A stretch of DNA of 64,000 nucleotides from Candidatus Colinaster equi (lineage in GTDB: Bacteria > Bacillota > Clostridia > Lachnospirales > Lachnospiraceae), in the NCBI GenBank assembly GCA_018064425.1, contig JAGHVF010000020.1:1-64000 (forward strand). The letters are read 5' to 3'. The notes below the pieces were generated by a model, which did no database searches, was not told the DNA's origin, and saw nothing but the letters and a program-made list of their open reading frames with translations. A program made the position numbers and the translations under genes. Below, one piece after another: positions 40,119 to 48,977 of this stretch; the stretch's first letter is position 1, and each line of letters starts with the position of its first letter.

Positions 40119-40147
40119 ATTATAGCACACTGTGCTATTCATATCAA
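40119..40147 (-). promoter_or_regulatory. Sigma-70 promoter for pseB with palindrome between -35 and -10
   Basis: Minus strand TTGATA (40142-40147), exactly 17 nt, TATAAT (40119-40124) with TGC extension; 15-bp palindrome TAGCACAcTGTGCTA at 40123-40137. Confidence 0.7.
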
Positions 40148-40236
40148 TCTGTTTGCCCTTTACAGGGTTCAAACATTTTGCCCTCACAAGGCTCGTACAT
40201 TTGCCCTTTATAAGGCTCAAATACGGCATTCAACAT
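40144..40236 (-). CDS. Candidate micro-ORF, 30 aa with three heptapeptide repeats (MLNAVFEPYKGQMYEPCEGKMFEPCKGQTD)
   Basis: Manual translation of minus strand: ATG TTG AAT GCC GTA TTT GAG CCT TAT AAA GGG CAA ATG TAC GAG CCT TGT GAG GGC AAA ATG TTT GAA CCC TGT AAA GGG CAA ACA GAT TGA. Starts 4 nt after the ACP stop codon. Confidence 0.45.
   Translation of the reverse strand: MLNAVFEPYKGQMYEPCEGKMFEPCKGQTD
40152..40224. repeat. Three imperfect tandem repeats of 24-25 bp (TTTGCCCTTTACAGGGTTCAAACAT / TTTGCCCTCACAAGGCTCGTACAT / TTTGCCCTTTATAAGGCTCAAATAC)
   Basis: Direct reading of 40152-40224; in phase with the micro-ORF. Confidence 0.85.
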
Positions 40237-40240
40237 TGAA

Positions 40241-40471
40241 TTACATGCATCTTTCAATCAGCTTCCATATAAGTTCAGCCGAATTGAAATTGTCCGGTAC
40301 AATATCTGCAACATCAATCTCTATATTGTACTTATCCTGAATCTCACTGACTATTGTTATCACGTCAAAAGAATCAAGTACATCTGCATCCATAAGTTCA
40401 TCTTCTGCTTCGAAATCCACATCCGGTCTTATTTCACTTAACAATTGTAATAACTCTTCCATAATTCCCAC
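40241..40471 (-). CDS. Acyl/peptidyl carrier protein
   Basis: 76 aa; ADVLDSFDVITIVSEIQDKYNIEIDVADI (phosphopantetheine Ser in DSFD). Confidence 0.88.
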   Translation of the reverse strand: MGIMEELLQLLSEIRPDVDFEAEDELMDADVLDSFDVITIVSEIQDKYNIEIDVADIVPDNFNSAELIWKLIERCM

Positions 40472-41989
40472 CTACCTATTCTCAATATAATCCTTTTTTA
40501 GTTTCACTCTGTCTATCTTACCGTTTTTATTAAAAGGCAATTGCTCATAATGTACATAAATGTTCGGCCACATATATTTGGGTAATTTTTTACCCAATCC
40601 ATCCACGATCTGCTTCTTACACTCTTGTTGTGCCTGATAGAAACATACTATTTTCCCTTTTTCCTCATCAAAAACGCAACAGGCTACAGTAACATCCTCT
40701 ATAGCATTAAGTGCTGTCTCTATTTCACCAAGCTCAATTCTATGTCCCATATGCTTAATCTGGGAATCCTTTCTCGATGCAAAGACAATATTGCCGTCAT
40801 TGTCATAATATCCCAAATCCCCGGTTGCATACATGATACCCGGATATGCACTCACGCCTATATCTTTTACAAAAGCCTCACTTGTTTTCTGCTCATTATT
40901 ATAATAGCCGCAAGCCACACACGTTCCGCTGACCGCTATTTCTCCGATAACATCCGCATTCTCCGGTCTGATAATATGCCCCGACTCGTCGCGCAGATAT
41001 ACTCGCGTGTTCTTAAACGGTTTACCTGCCGGTATCTTCTCTTCCGGACTAAAATGTCTGTCAATGACATAGTATGTACAATTGCAGGTTATCTCTGTAG
41101 GTCCGTATAAATTGACATATCTGACATTCTCAATGTTTTCCATCCAATAATTGAGCGATTTAACCGGCATCACCTCACCGGAAAACATTACATTATTAAG
41201 ACATTTTGGTATGTATTTATCCAATGCTTTAAAATCAGATACAATTCTAAGAGCCGACACAGCCCAAATAAGCGTATCAATATTATGCTCATCAATATAT
41301 TCAAGCAGCATCACCGGAGACATAAACAGTTTCTTGGGAATTATCTGTACAGTTCCGCCTACATACAACGCATTATATATATCCTTAACCGATACGTCAA
41401 AATCAAACGGAGCCTGATTACCCCATACTGTTGATTCAGTAAAATTGAATGCCTCTTCAAATGCTTCCAACAAATCAATTACACTTCGATGCGCTACCGT
41501 AACACCCTTAGGTACTCCTGTCGAGCCGGATGTGAAAATAGTATAAAGCGGATCAATATCTATCATATTGTCACGAATCTTCGATAGGAGTAATCGATCC
41601 GGGCTAACATCCAGATACTCATCTACCGACACTGCTCCAAAACTGCCGTCACACACATCTCTTGCATCCAATATCGCCATCGGTTGCAATGTATCCAATA
41701 TCAACTGTACTCGTTCAATCGGCATTGTAGCATCAATCGGCACATAAAAATTGCCACTATATACAACGCCTAAAAATGTATATATCGAGCGAACATTACG
41801 ATCAATCAATACTGCAACAGGCATATTGGTCTGCTTAATTGCACGCGCAATACCTGTACCTATTCTACGCGCATAATCTGCATACTGAGCATACGTTATA
41901 CTGACACATGTGTCAGCTAAAGCTGTTTTCTCAGGACATCTTTGTTCATTTTTTTCCAAATAGTCTAATACATTGTTAATCATGCACAC
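40472..41989 (-). CDS. AMP-forming amino-acid adenylating enzyme (DltA / NRPS A-domain-like, stand-alone)
   Basis: 505 aa; YTIFTSGSTGVPKGVTVAHRS, NLYGPTEITCNCTYY, YATGDLGYYDNDGNIVFASRKDSQIKHMGHRIELGEIE, FNKNGKIDRVKLK. Confidence 0.93.
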   Translation of the reverse strand: MCMINNVLDYLEKNEQRCPEKTALADTCVSITYAQYADYARRIGTGIARAIKQTNMPVAVLIDRNVRSIYTFLGVVYSGNFYVPIDATMPIERVQLILDTLQPMAILDARDVCDGSFGAVSVDEYLDVSPDRLLLSKIRDNMIDIDPLYTIFTSGSTGVPKGVTVAHRSVIDLLEAFEEAFNFTESTVWGNQAPFDFDVSVKDIYNALYVGGTVQIIPKKLFMSPVMLLEYIDEHNIDTLIWAVSALRIVSDFKALDKYIPKCLNNVMFSGEVMPVKSLNYWMENIENVRYVNLYGPTEITCNCTYYVIDRHFSPEEKIPAGKPFKNTRVYLRDESGHIIRPENADVIGEIAVSGTCVACGYYNNEQKTSEAFVKDIGVSAYPGIMYATGDLGYYDNDGNIVFASRKDSQIKHMGHRIELGEIETALNAIEDVTVACCVFDEEKGKIVCFYQAQQECKKQIVDGLGKKLPKYMWPNIYVHYEQLPFNKNGKIDRVKLKKDYIENR

Positions 41990-42003
41990 GTTACCTTACT
42001 AAT

Positions 42004-42879
42004 CTATTCCATTCTGTCACGATTCTTAAGGAATCCCATCTGATACGCGTCATCCCTTGCAGCATCCCAGTCAATAGAATAATTCTCAAATTCATATACA
42101 TTGTGTCCGCCGTTATGCAACAAATCATCACTTAGCGCATCATATGCACCGGGCAAATCAATAACAGCCATATCCATGCCGCGAAATGTTGTACGATTAC
42201 AGCAACCTTTTCTTACAAAAAAGTCAGTTGTCTGCGACGGAGTTAGTGTTACTTCCAGTCTACGCACATACATAGAATACACTCTTGTCTCTCTGCATCC
42301 GTCAATATCTGTATATTCACCCATAAAAAATTTCTGATATCTATATGGGACATTAAGTGATTGTTCCACATAATGTTTGAAAGTCATCCCCTGTGTCGCG
42401 TTCACATTAAGGCACAATTCTTTTCCACCGTTATGATGAAGATAAGCAAACGGCGAATTACTTCCCCACGAATCCTGATTATCCATATTTACAAGTCTAT
42501 CAGCATCCTTGCCCCACACCATAAGGGAGTACAAGGGATGTTTTGTCCTTGCAAAGTCATTTCTCGTATTCAAAATGTAATTGTTAAGAGAACCCACTTG
42601 TCCCTGGGTAGTCTTTATATCAAACGCAACACCTTTGCAAAAATCCCAATTATATACAGGAAAAAGAAGCGTACCTTCCGGTCCGACAACCTCCTGTAAC
42701 ACATCAATCAAAGTATTTAGGAAACGTTCTCTATCATCGCGTCCCTTAAATCCCAGCTCTTTCATAGCCGTCAGAACAACACCGGTAACATCGGAACTGA
42801 CATATACAATGTCATTCTTTTTCAATCCGATATCGCCAAGTGCTTTTCTAAAATCAGCAAAATACGTCGACTCTTTCAT
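42004..42879 (-). CDS. AAC(3)-family (aminoglycoside N3'-acetyltransferase-like) N-acyltransferase
   Basis: 291 aa; LGDIGLKKNDIVYVSSDVTG, GPEGTLLFPVYNWDFCKG, ARTKHPLYSLMVWGKDAD, SPFAYLHHNGGKELCLNVNATQGMTFKHYVEQ. Confidence 0.83.
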   Translation of the reverse strand: MKESTYFADFRKALGDIGLKKNDIVYVSSDVTGVVLTAMKELGFKGRDDRERFLNTLIDVLQEVVGPEGTLLFPVYNWDFCKGVAFDIKTTQGQVGSLNNYILNTRNDFARTKHPLYSLMVWGKDADRLVNMDNQDSWGSNSPFAYLHHNGGKELCLNVNATQGMTFKHYVEQSLNVPYRYQKFFMGEYTDIDGCRETRVYSMYVRRLEVTLTPSQTTDFFVRKGCCNRTTFRGMDMAVIDLPGAYDALSDDLLHNGGHNVYEFENYSIDWDAARDDAYQMGFLKNRDRME

Positions 42880-42903
42880 ACTATTGTATTCCTTTGTTAC
42901 GCA

Positions 42904-43917
42904 CTACTCTGTAGGCTTTGTAATAAACTTATTCTCAGATAGAGAATATTTGTTGCCCATAAAGAGCTTATGCTTAACAACCCACCAGCCGGGAATCCAG
43001 ATTCGTTGCTTCATGGCAGGCGATACCGAACCAATCATCCAGCAGTTCTTGTCACAATGGCATACCTGCTCACGTACTTTCTTAGCCTGTTCTCCTGTCC
43101 ATATCTCATCCCAGGTCTGTTCATGCAGATTACCCATAGACATTTTTTCCGTACTACCGTTACAAGGCAAAACATTACCGTACGGATCCAAAAAGAATCC
43201 GTTAGTACCCATCTCACACGGCAATAGTCTTGGATTGCCATAGATATAATTAATCAAGCCATGATTAAAATACGCTCTTCCCCATTTCTTAGGGCTCTTG
43301 CTGCTTAAAAGTTCATTAATAAGCTCTTCAAAAGCTTGTGACACCATATATTTATCATCAATCTTATTGTCTGTCTTGCGAAAATAGAAGCTGTTATGAA
43401 GTGTTGCCGTAGCAAATTCCATATTAAGGTCATTGGCCAAATGATACAACGGCACCAAATCCTTACAATTCATATCCTGCACGGTCATACCGAATCCAAC
43501 ATCTTCATGGCCCATCTCAACCAATTTCTGCAAAGTGCCGTATCCTCGATTGAATCCGTCAGGCAAGCCTCTTATTGCATTATTTGTCTCTTCAAGTCCC
43601 TCTATTGAAATACGAATACCAATCTTGGGGAAACGCTCGCACAATTCAATTATTCTGTCAGTAAAATATCCATTGGTTGAAATTACAATACGCGGAGTCT
43701 TTTTATACAAAAGCTCAACAATATCTCCTATATCCTTACGTATGAAAGTCTCTCCGCCGGTAATATTGGTAAATGCCATCTCCGGTAGCTTCTCAAGCGT
43801 TGCCAGATCTATCTCTTCTTCCGGCATAGTCGGGTCTTTGAAACAATCACACATATTACAATGTGCATTGCATCTGTATGTTATTATTATCGATCCATGT
43901 AGATTATTCTTAGCCAT
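42904..43917 (-). CDS. Radical SAM protein with SPASM-like C-terminal Cys cluster
   Basis: CNAHCNMCDC (CxxxCxxC), FTNITGGETFIRKDIGDIV, ISTNGYFTD, C-terminal CEMGTNGFFLDPYGNVLPCNGS...CHCDKNC. Confidence 0.92.
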   Translation of the reverse strand: MAKNNLHGSIIITYRCNAHCNMCDCFKDPTMPEEEIDLATLEKLPEMAFTNITGGETFIRKDIGDIVELLYKKTPRIVISTNGYFTDRIIELCERFPKIGIRISIEGLEETNNAIRGLPDGFNRGYGTLQKLVEMGHEDVGFGMTVQDMNCKDLVPLYHLANDLNMEFATATLHNSFYFRKTDNKIDDKYMVSQAFEELINELLSSKSPKKWGRAYFNHGLINYIYGNPRLLPCEMGTNGFFLDPYGNVLPCNGSTEKMSMGNLHEQTWDEIWTGEQAKKVREQVCHCDKNCWMIGSVSPAMKQRIWIPGWWVVKHKLFMGNKYSLSENKFITKPTE

Positions 43918-43994
43918 ATTTATCACTCTGCTCTTTCTGCGTTATGCGTAGTATCATATCAAAGCTGTATTCCATTACGGGATTAATCGCACTC

Positions 43995-44000
43995 ATTATA
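43995..44000 (-). promoter_or_regulatory. Candidate extended -10 (TGGTATAAT) for the radical SAM-ACP operon
   Basis: Minus-strand TTAATTATGGTATAATGAGTGC between the protease A terminator and the radical SAM start; -35 not convincing. Confidence 0.45.
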
Positions 44001-44047
44001 CCATAATTAACCTCTTTTTCCATAACAGATAGATATATTACCAAAAA

Positions 44048-44079
44048 CCCCTTTCATCGGACAAATCCGATGAAAGGGG
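44048..44079 (-). terminator. Intrinsic terminator after protease A
   Basis: CCCCTTTCATCGGATTTGTCCGATGAAAGGGG then TTTTTGG on minus strand. Confidence 0.9.
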
Positions 44080-44115
44080 TATACCCACTCAATCAAGCAA
44101 AAACATAATCTCTGC

Positions 44116-47100
44116 TTATTTTACAATTTTTAGATTGACTGTAAACTTCTTACCTGTAATCTTGTCGACATAAGAAATCTTAGCATTACCGGTCTTAAGC
44201 GGCTTGTAGCACAATTGAATATATCCTGTGTCATCTTCACACGGTTCAGCCTTTGCCGACACAATACTCGGCTTGTCTATCGATGGCCGTACATCACTAT
44301 TTGCACTATGTGCCTGTCGTCCATATTCAATATAAGCCGGAAGAACAAATATACTATCATAATCATCATCCGAATAATCTCGTAACCGCACAGTATACGA
44401 CTGACTATTTACAGGTTGGTAAATCTGCTTTCCGTTTTTTTCTTCCACTATTCCGAAAGTGGTCATCGGATTTGGCACTACTAACATTTCATATGTATCA
44501 CTTATGTCGTCCAAACCAGCCATCGCAGCCCTAACGGTAATCCGAAGCATTGCTTTATGCAGCATAGACTTATCAACCTTCAATGTACCGTTTGATGAAA
44601 TAGTAACATGCTTGTCGTATGACTTGCCATCCGTACTCAAAATTCTATCAATCGACCAATCCACTTTGGTACTTGACAGCTTACCATATTCTTTACCGAT
44701 AACCGCCTTCATTTTCTTTGAACTGCCCGGGGTCATAATATAATAATCATCCGGAGGGGTAATTTTAAGTGAAGACGGAGGATTGACAACGTTGACAGTA
44801 ACCTGTGTCTTCTTTCCGGTTCCGTCATTGGATGCCACTGTCACCACTACTTTACCCGTGGCATTACCGGTTGCTTCGACGGTAACTTTCAATACATTAC
44901 TATCCTCTTCCTTGTTACAATCTATTGTGGCAATATTGGTTCCTGTCTGTGTGACACTTATCGCATTAGATGAAAAACCTGTCTTACCATCAATAGTCAC
45001 ATAGAAATCAGCTACTGTCGGTATTTCCGGTAATATTCCGTGAGTTCTATATATTGTCACATTTTTTACATCAGATGTTAAAGACGTTATTCCGCCTTTT
45101 CTTACCTCAAACATATATTCCTTAGCTACAGTGGGAGTGCCTTCTACCAGTGTACCGTCCTGCGCTGTTGCAACCGCAACATACTGTCCCGGGGCTGCAT
45201 TTGTCGTTGTGGTCACTACACCGCTTGATGATATGCTGATTCCGTTGTCTTTCGCATTCATCATATTGCCGCTCGTATCTTTAACAGTCCAAAGTACTTT
45301 CTTATTTGTAGCATTTGACGGCGATACAGCTGCCTTTAGGGTAAGCTTTTTGCCGGCAACCACATAGTAGCCCGAACCTGTCACGGTTATATCTTGAACC
45401 ATTTGCTTAACGGTCACATTTATTGTTGCTTTCTTGTTACTACCATCTATTGCAGCTAATGTTATTGTTGCTTTACCCGGCTTCCTGCCTTTCAACTTAA
45501 TAGTAGCATGCTTATCATCCGAGAACACAAAACCATCAATACCTACAATTTTATCATTTGTCTGTGTAATTTTTACCGCACCGGAACTGTAGTCTCCCGT
45601 TCCTTCAATAGTAACATCACAGTCACCGCTTACTGTAGGCTCACCCGTTAATCGCAACTCCACATTCTTGGTAGCCGGAGTAATGGAAGATATTCCACCG
45701 TTTGTTACTTTAAATTCATGTACGTCATTCATGCACGTACCATCAAGAGCTGTTGCAATTGCACGATATGTTCCGGTCTGCACATTAGCCTTAGTCTTAA
45801 CCACACCGCTTGATGATATACTTATTCCCGGTCCCGGTTCAGCATCATTTTCTCCGTCAAAATACATTAAATTCCATAAGACCTTCTTATTTGTAGCATT
45901 TGACGGCAAAACATTGGCTTTTAATGTTATTGATTTGCCGGCAATAACACTTGGTGAACCTTCTATGGAAACACTATTGACCATCTGTTTAACAGTAATG
46001 TTCACTGTTGCTTTCTTGTTGCTTCCGTCAGTTGAAGCTATCGTCACTACAGCTTTGCCTAATTTTGCTCCGGTAGCAGTAACAGGAATCTGTACAAGAT
46101 CATCATCTTCGTCTACTATCCAATGTCTACTATCACAATCTACTTTTGCAATATTAGCACCCGTCTGCGTAACCTTTAGTGCCCCAATATTTTCACCGAC
46201 AACTTTTAAATATATCCGACCGGAAGCCACTTCGTCACGCACTTCCATTACCATATTCTTCTCAATCGGCGTAATAGAAGTTATTCCTGCATCTACTACG
46301 AAGTAATATGTATCACTTTTCCCCGAACCATCAGCTGCTGTTGCAGTCGCACAGTACACATCCGATGCTATACCTGCCTTTGTGGTTACCACACCGCTTG
46401 ATGATATACTAATACCTTCCGCCGGTTCCAAACATCCGGTTACGGTGTTCTCTTTTCCCACAAACCATACCACTTTCTTATTGGTTGCGTTATTTGGCGT
46501 TACAGTTGCCTTCAGGCTAAGAGATTTACCGGCCATCAAAGCTTCACTTGCTCCGGTTATCTCAACACCGGTCACAGGATTCTTATCATATACGTTTATT
46601 GTGTATGTGCCGAATATTTTATTTCTATCAATCGCTGTTGCAGTTACGGTATATGTACCGGTCTTTGCAATCACACTCTTACTTTTTACAGTAGTTACTT
46701 TGCCTGAGGATGATACACTGATACCATCCTTCTTTGCAGTCATCTCAGTTCCCTGCGCATCCACAATCTTCCATGACAACTTCTTATTGGAAGCAAATGA
46801 AGGTAACACTTCAGCAGACAACTGTATGCTTTTACCTACCTCTACAGTATTATTACCTGATAAAATAATGGCTCTTACATACGGTTTTACAGTAATAGCT
46901 AAGGTCTTAACCTTACTAACCATTCCGGCATCCGTATAACAAAGTGCCGATATCTTACGTGTCTCAACTTTATCCCTATCAAGCGGGCAATTTATTGTCA
47001 CAGAGCATCCATCATCCTGTATTCCTTTTACTACGCCGCCTGAATATGATGGCTTTGTTCCATCCTGAGTATATACAATATGTGTAATCAAAGATGAAGT

Positions 47101-48798
47101 AATAGTAACATCCAAAGAAGCCGGCTCACCATCTTCATCATAATTGGTAGTATATGTAATAGCAGGTGCATTCGGTGTAACAGCATCGGTATCTATACCC
47201 AATGCCTTCGGTAGATATGGAATACCTGCGCCCATTCCGCCACCAACTTTGATAGCGGATTTTTTCAATGTACTTTCTATTTGGTCAACTTTTTTTCCAC
47301 CTTCATATTCATCAAACCGACCTGAAGAAAGGATAACAGCCACTTCACCGACTACAACCGGACAAGCCATGGAAGTTCCGCTCTTGCAAACATATTCCCC
47401 GTCATTACCATAACCATTTGCCCATATATCTGTTCCCGGTCCACAGACATCTACTTTGTCACATTTACTTGTAAAACTGCTCGGTTCATTGCTTGAATTC
47501 GTAGAAGCAACACTGATAACATGATTATTACAAGCAGGATAGCTGTAATTATATCCACCGTCATTTCCGGATGATGCCACTACTACTATACCGTTATTAT
47601 ATAATTCATCAATAGCTTCCTGTAGTGCAGGATTGTCGAGCGGACCGCCAAGTGACATATTCACCACATCACATTCATCTTCTCCTGCCACATTTAGCGC
47701 TCGAATTATGGCAGCATCATCAAGATTTTTCTTCGAATCGTTTACACGAATTGCCTCAATGTCAGCTTCGGGAGCTATTCCTGCACCATAATATCCATCC
47801 AGTTTTGCACCGATTATACCGGCAACATGAGTACCATGACCGACTATATCTTCATAATTGCCTTCTTCTACCCCGCTGGGTTCGCCATTCTTTCCCACAG
47901 CAATCTCAAGATCTGCTGTCTGATTTGCGCCGGTATCAATTACAGCCACCTTTACGTCTTGTCCCATGTAACCTTGCTTCCAGGCATATTCGGAACCTAC
48001 TACAGCATGCTGATATTGATAATGTGAATTACCGGATATCATATACGGATCAACCGGTGTCCCATCTAACATCTCATTAAACTGGTCCGTCTTTAAAGAA
48101 AACAAGTCATTCTCAACATATTGAACAACATCTATCAAATCATCATCTTGGGCACCTGCATCAATATTATCCAATTGTCTGATACCGTTAGGATATACCG
48201 CAGGAAGTTTTACATTCGTATTTGCCGCAAGCTCCAATACTTCCTTAACATCATGGCCTTCAGGCAATTCGATTTCGGCAACTCCATTGCTAAAGCATAA
48301 AAGTTCACCTTGAAGTTCATCGGCAACAGCCTTGGCATCTTCCATACTATCAGACATGTAGATTACTTCATCTTTTACATAATCTACATCTTCCTTAACG
48401 CCGTTTAGCATATCGAGTGAATCTGCCAGTTCATCCTTTTCCTGCAACTGGGTTAAAGACAATTGATAATTAAACGACTCTCCCCATACACTGTCCATAG
48501 ACTCGGTTGCTGTCTCGGTCTCTGCTACAGTAGTTTCTTCGCTCATTACATCGGTTGTTGTCTCCTCGACAGTATCGGTTGTTGTCTCAACCTCCAACAC
48601 TTCTTCCGACTCAGATTCTGTCTCTGCTACCGACGTCTCTGTCTCTTCATTGTAAGACTCTGTCTCACTCTCAGTCTCACTTTGTATGCTAATTATGTCA
48701 TTTTGCGCTGCATACACAGTGCCACCGTTTCCGCAAATATCAACGCATAATAACACACACGCACATATTGCGGCCCATAATCTTTTATTCCTCTTCAT
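44116..48798 (-). CDS. Secreted S8 subtilisin-like protease with chitobiase-like and multiple BIG2-type domains (protease A)
   Basis: 1560 aa; signal peptide; catalytic motifs VAVIDTGAN, GHGTHVAG, SGTSMACP; VYTQDGTKPSYSGG; recurring 'LKA.V.PSNATNKKV.W...GISISSSGVV.T' units; C-terminal DKITGKKFTVNLKIVK. Confidence 0.95.
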   Translation of the reverse strand: MKRNKRLWAAICACVLLCVDICGNGGTVYAAQNDIISIQSETESETESYNEETETSVAETESESEEVLEVETTTDTVEETTTDVMSEETTVAETETATESMDSVWGESFNYQLSLTQLQEKDELADSLDMLNGVKEDVDYVKDEVIYMSDSMEDAKAVADELQGELLCFSNGVAEIELPEGHDVKEVLELAANTNVKLPAVYPNGIRQLDNIDAGAQDDDLIDVVQYVENDLFSLKTDQFNEMLDGTPVDPYMISGNSHYQYQHAVVGSEYAWKQGYMGQDVKVAVIDTGANQTADLEIAVGKNGEPSGVEEGNYEDIVGHGTHVAGIIGAKLDGYYGAGIAPEADIEAIRVNDSKKNLDDAAIIRALNVAGEDECDVVNMSLGGPLDNPALQEAIDELYNNGIVVVASSGNDGGYNYSYPACNNHVISVASTNSSNEPSSFTSKCDKVDVCGPGTDIWANGYGNDGEYVCKSGTSMACPVVVGEVAVILSSGRFDEYEGGKKVDQIESTLKKSAIKVGGGMGAGIPYLPKALGIDTDAVTPNAPAITYTTNYDEDGEPASLDVTITSSLITHIVYTQDGTKPSYSGGVVKGIQDDGCSVTINCPLDRDKVETRKISALCYTDAGMVSKVKTLAITVKPYVRAIILSGNNTVEVGKSIQLSAEVLPSFASNKKLSWKIVDAQGTEMTAKKDGISVSSSGKVTTVKSKSVIAKTGTYTVTATAIDRNKIFGTYTINVYDKNPVTGVEITGASEALMAGKSLSLKATVTPNNATNKKVVWFVGKENTVTGCLEPAEGISISSSGVVTTKAGIASDVYCATATAADGSGKSDTYYFVVDAGITSITPIEKNMVMEVRDEVASGRIYLKVVGENIGALKVTQTGANIAKVDCDSRHWIVDEDDDLVQIPVTATGAKLGKAVVTIASTDGSNKKATVNITVKQMVNSVSIEGSPSVIAGKSITLKANVLPSNATNKKVLWNLMYFDGENDAEPGPGISISSSGVVKTKANVQTGTYRAIATALDGTCMNDVHEFKVTNGGISSITPATKNVELRLTGEPTVSGDCDVTIEGTGDYSSGAVKITQTNDKIVGIDGFVFSDDKHATIKLKGRKPGKATITLAAIDGSNKKATINVTVKQMVQDITVTGSGYYVVAGKKLTLKAAVSPSNATNKKVLWTVKDTSGNMMNAKDNGISISSSGVVTTTTNAAPGQYVAVATAQDGTLVEGTPTVAKEYMFEVRKGGITSLTSDVKNVTIYRTHGILPEIPTVADFYVTIDGKTGFSSNAISVTQTGTNIATIDCNKEEDSNVLKVTVEATGNATGKVVVTVASNDGTGKKTQVTVNVVNPPSSLKITPPDDYYIMTPGSSKKMKAVIGKEYGKLSSTKVDWSIDRILSTDGKSYDKHVTISSNGTLKVDKSMLHKAMLRITVRAAMAGLDDISDTYEMLVVPNPMTTFGIVEEKNGKQIYQPVNSQSYTVRLRDYSDDDYDSIFVLPAYIEYGRQAHSANSDVRPSIDKPSIVSAKAEPCEDDTGYIQLCYKPLKTGNAKISYVDKITGKKFTVNLKIVK

Positions 48799-48800
48799 CC

Positions 48801-48884
48801 CTACCTCCGTATAACCTCATGGAAATGCAGCGACAAAACACGTTTTGCGAGCTCTGTCAGCTGATTAGCGGTCGTCAAATTCAT
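48801..48884 (-). other. Candidate leader ORF or gene remnant upstream of protease A (MNLTTANQLTELAKRVLSLHFHEVIRR)
   Basis: Manual translation; ATG 48882-48884, TAG 48801-48803 overlapping the protease A ribosome-binding site; frame also open further upstream. Confidence 0.3.
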
Positions 48885-48927
48885 TTGAGCAATCTCAATG
48901 TATTTTCCTCGTCGCCATAACAAAAAA

Positions 48928-48965
48928 AATGATATTCACGGTGCTTAACAACCGTGAATATCATT
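48928..48965 (-). terminator. Intrinsic terminator after the hydrogenase-MCP gene
   Basis: AATGATATTCACGGT...ACCGTGAATATCATT followed on minus strand by an eight-T run. Confidence 0.92.
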
Positions 48966-48977
48966 TTATCATTTCAA

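Noticed and set aside
40011-40340. Plus-strand ORF (109 aa) across the tandem repeats, with FALYRVQTFCPHKARTFALYKAQ
   Set aside because: Overlaps pseB start, its promoter and ACP end; the minus-strand micro-ORF follows directly after ACP in operon orientation and is more plausible, although the alternative is not excluded.
41899-41917. Perfect palindrome CTGACACATGTGTCAG inside the adenylating enzyme gene; similar TGACA/TGTCA sites near 35803, 56009 and 63671
   Set aside because: Short, dispersed, mostly intragenic and not consistently placed; likely chance without a genome-wide count.
42004-42879. Aminoglycoside resistance gene
   Set aside because: AAC(3)-family fold, but operonic with ACP/ligase in a sugar locus; a biosynthetic role is more likely than antibiotic resistance.
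45668-46306. 212-aa plus-strand ORF within protease A
   Set aside because: Antisense of BIG2-like repeats; repetitive pattern is inherited from the sense repeats.
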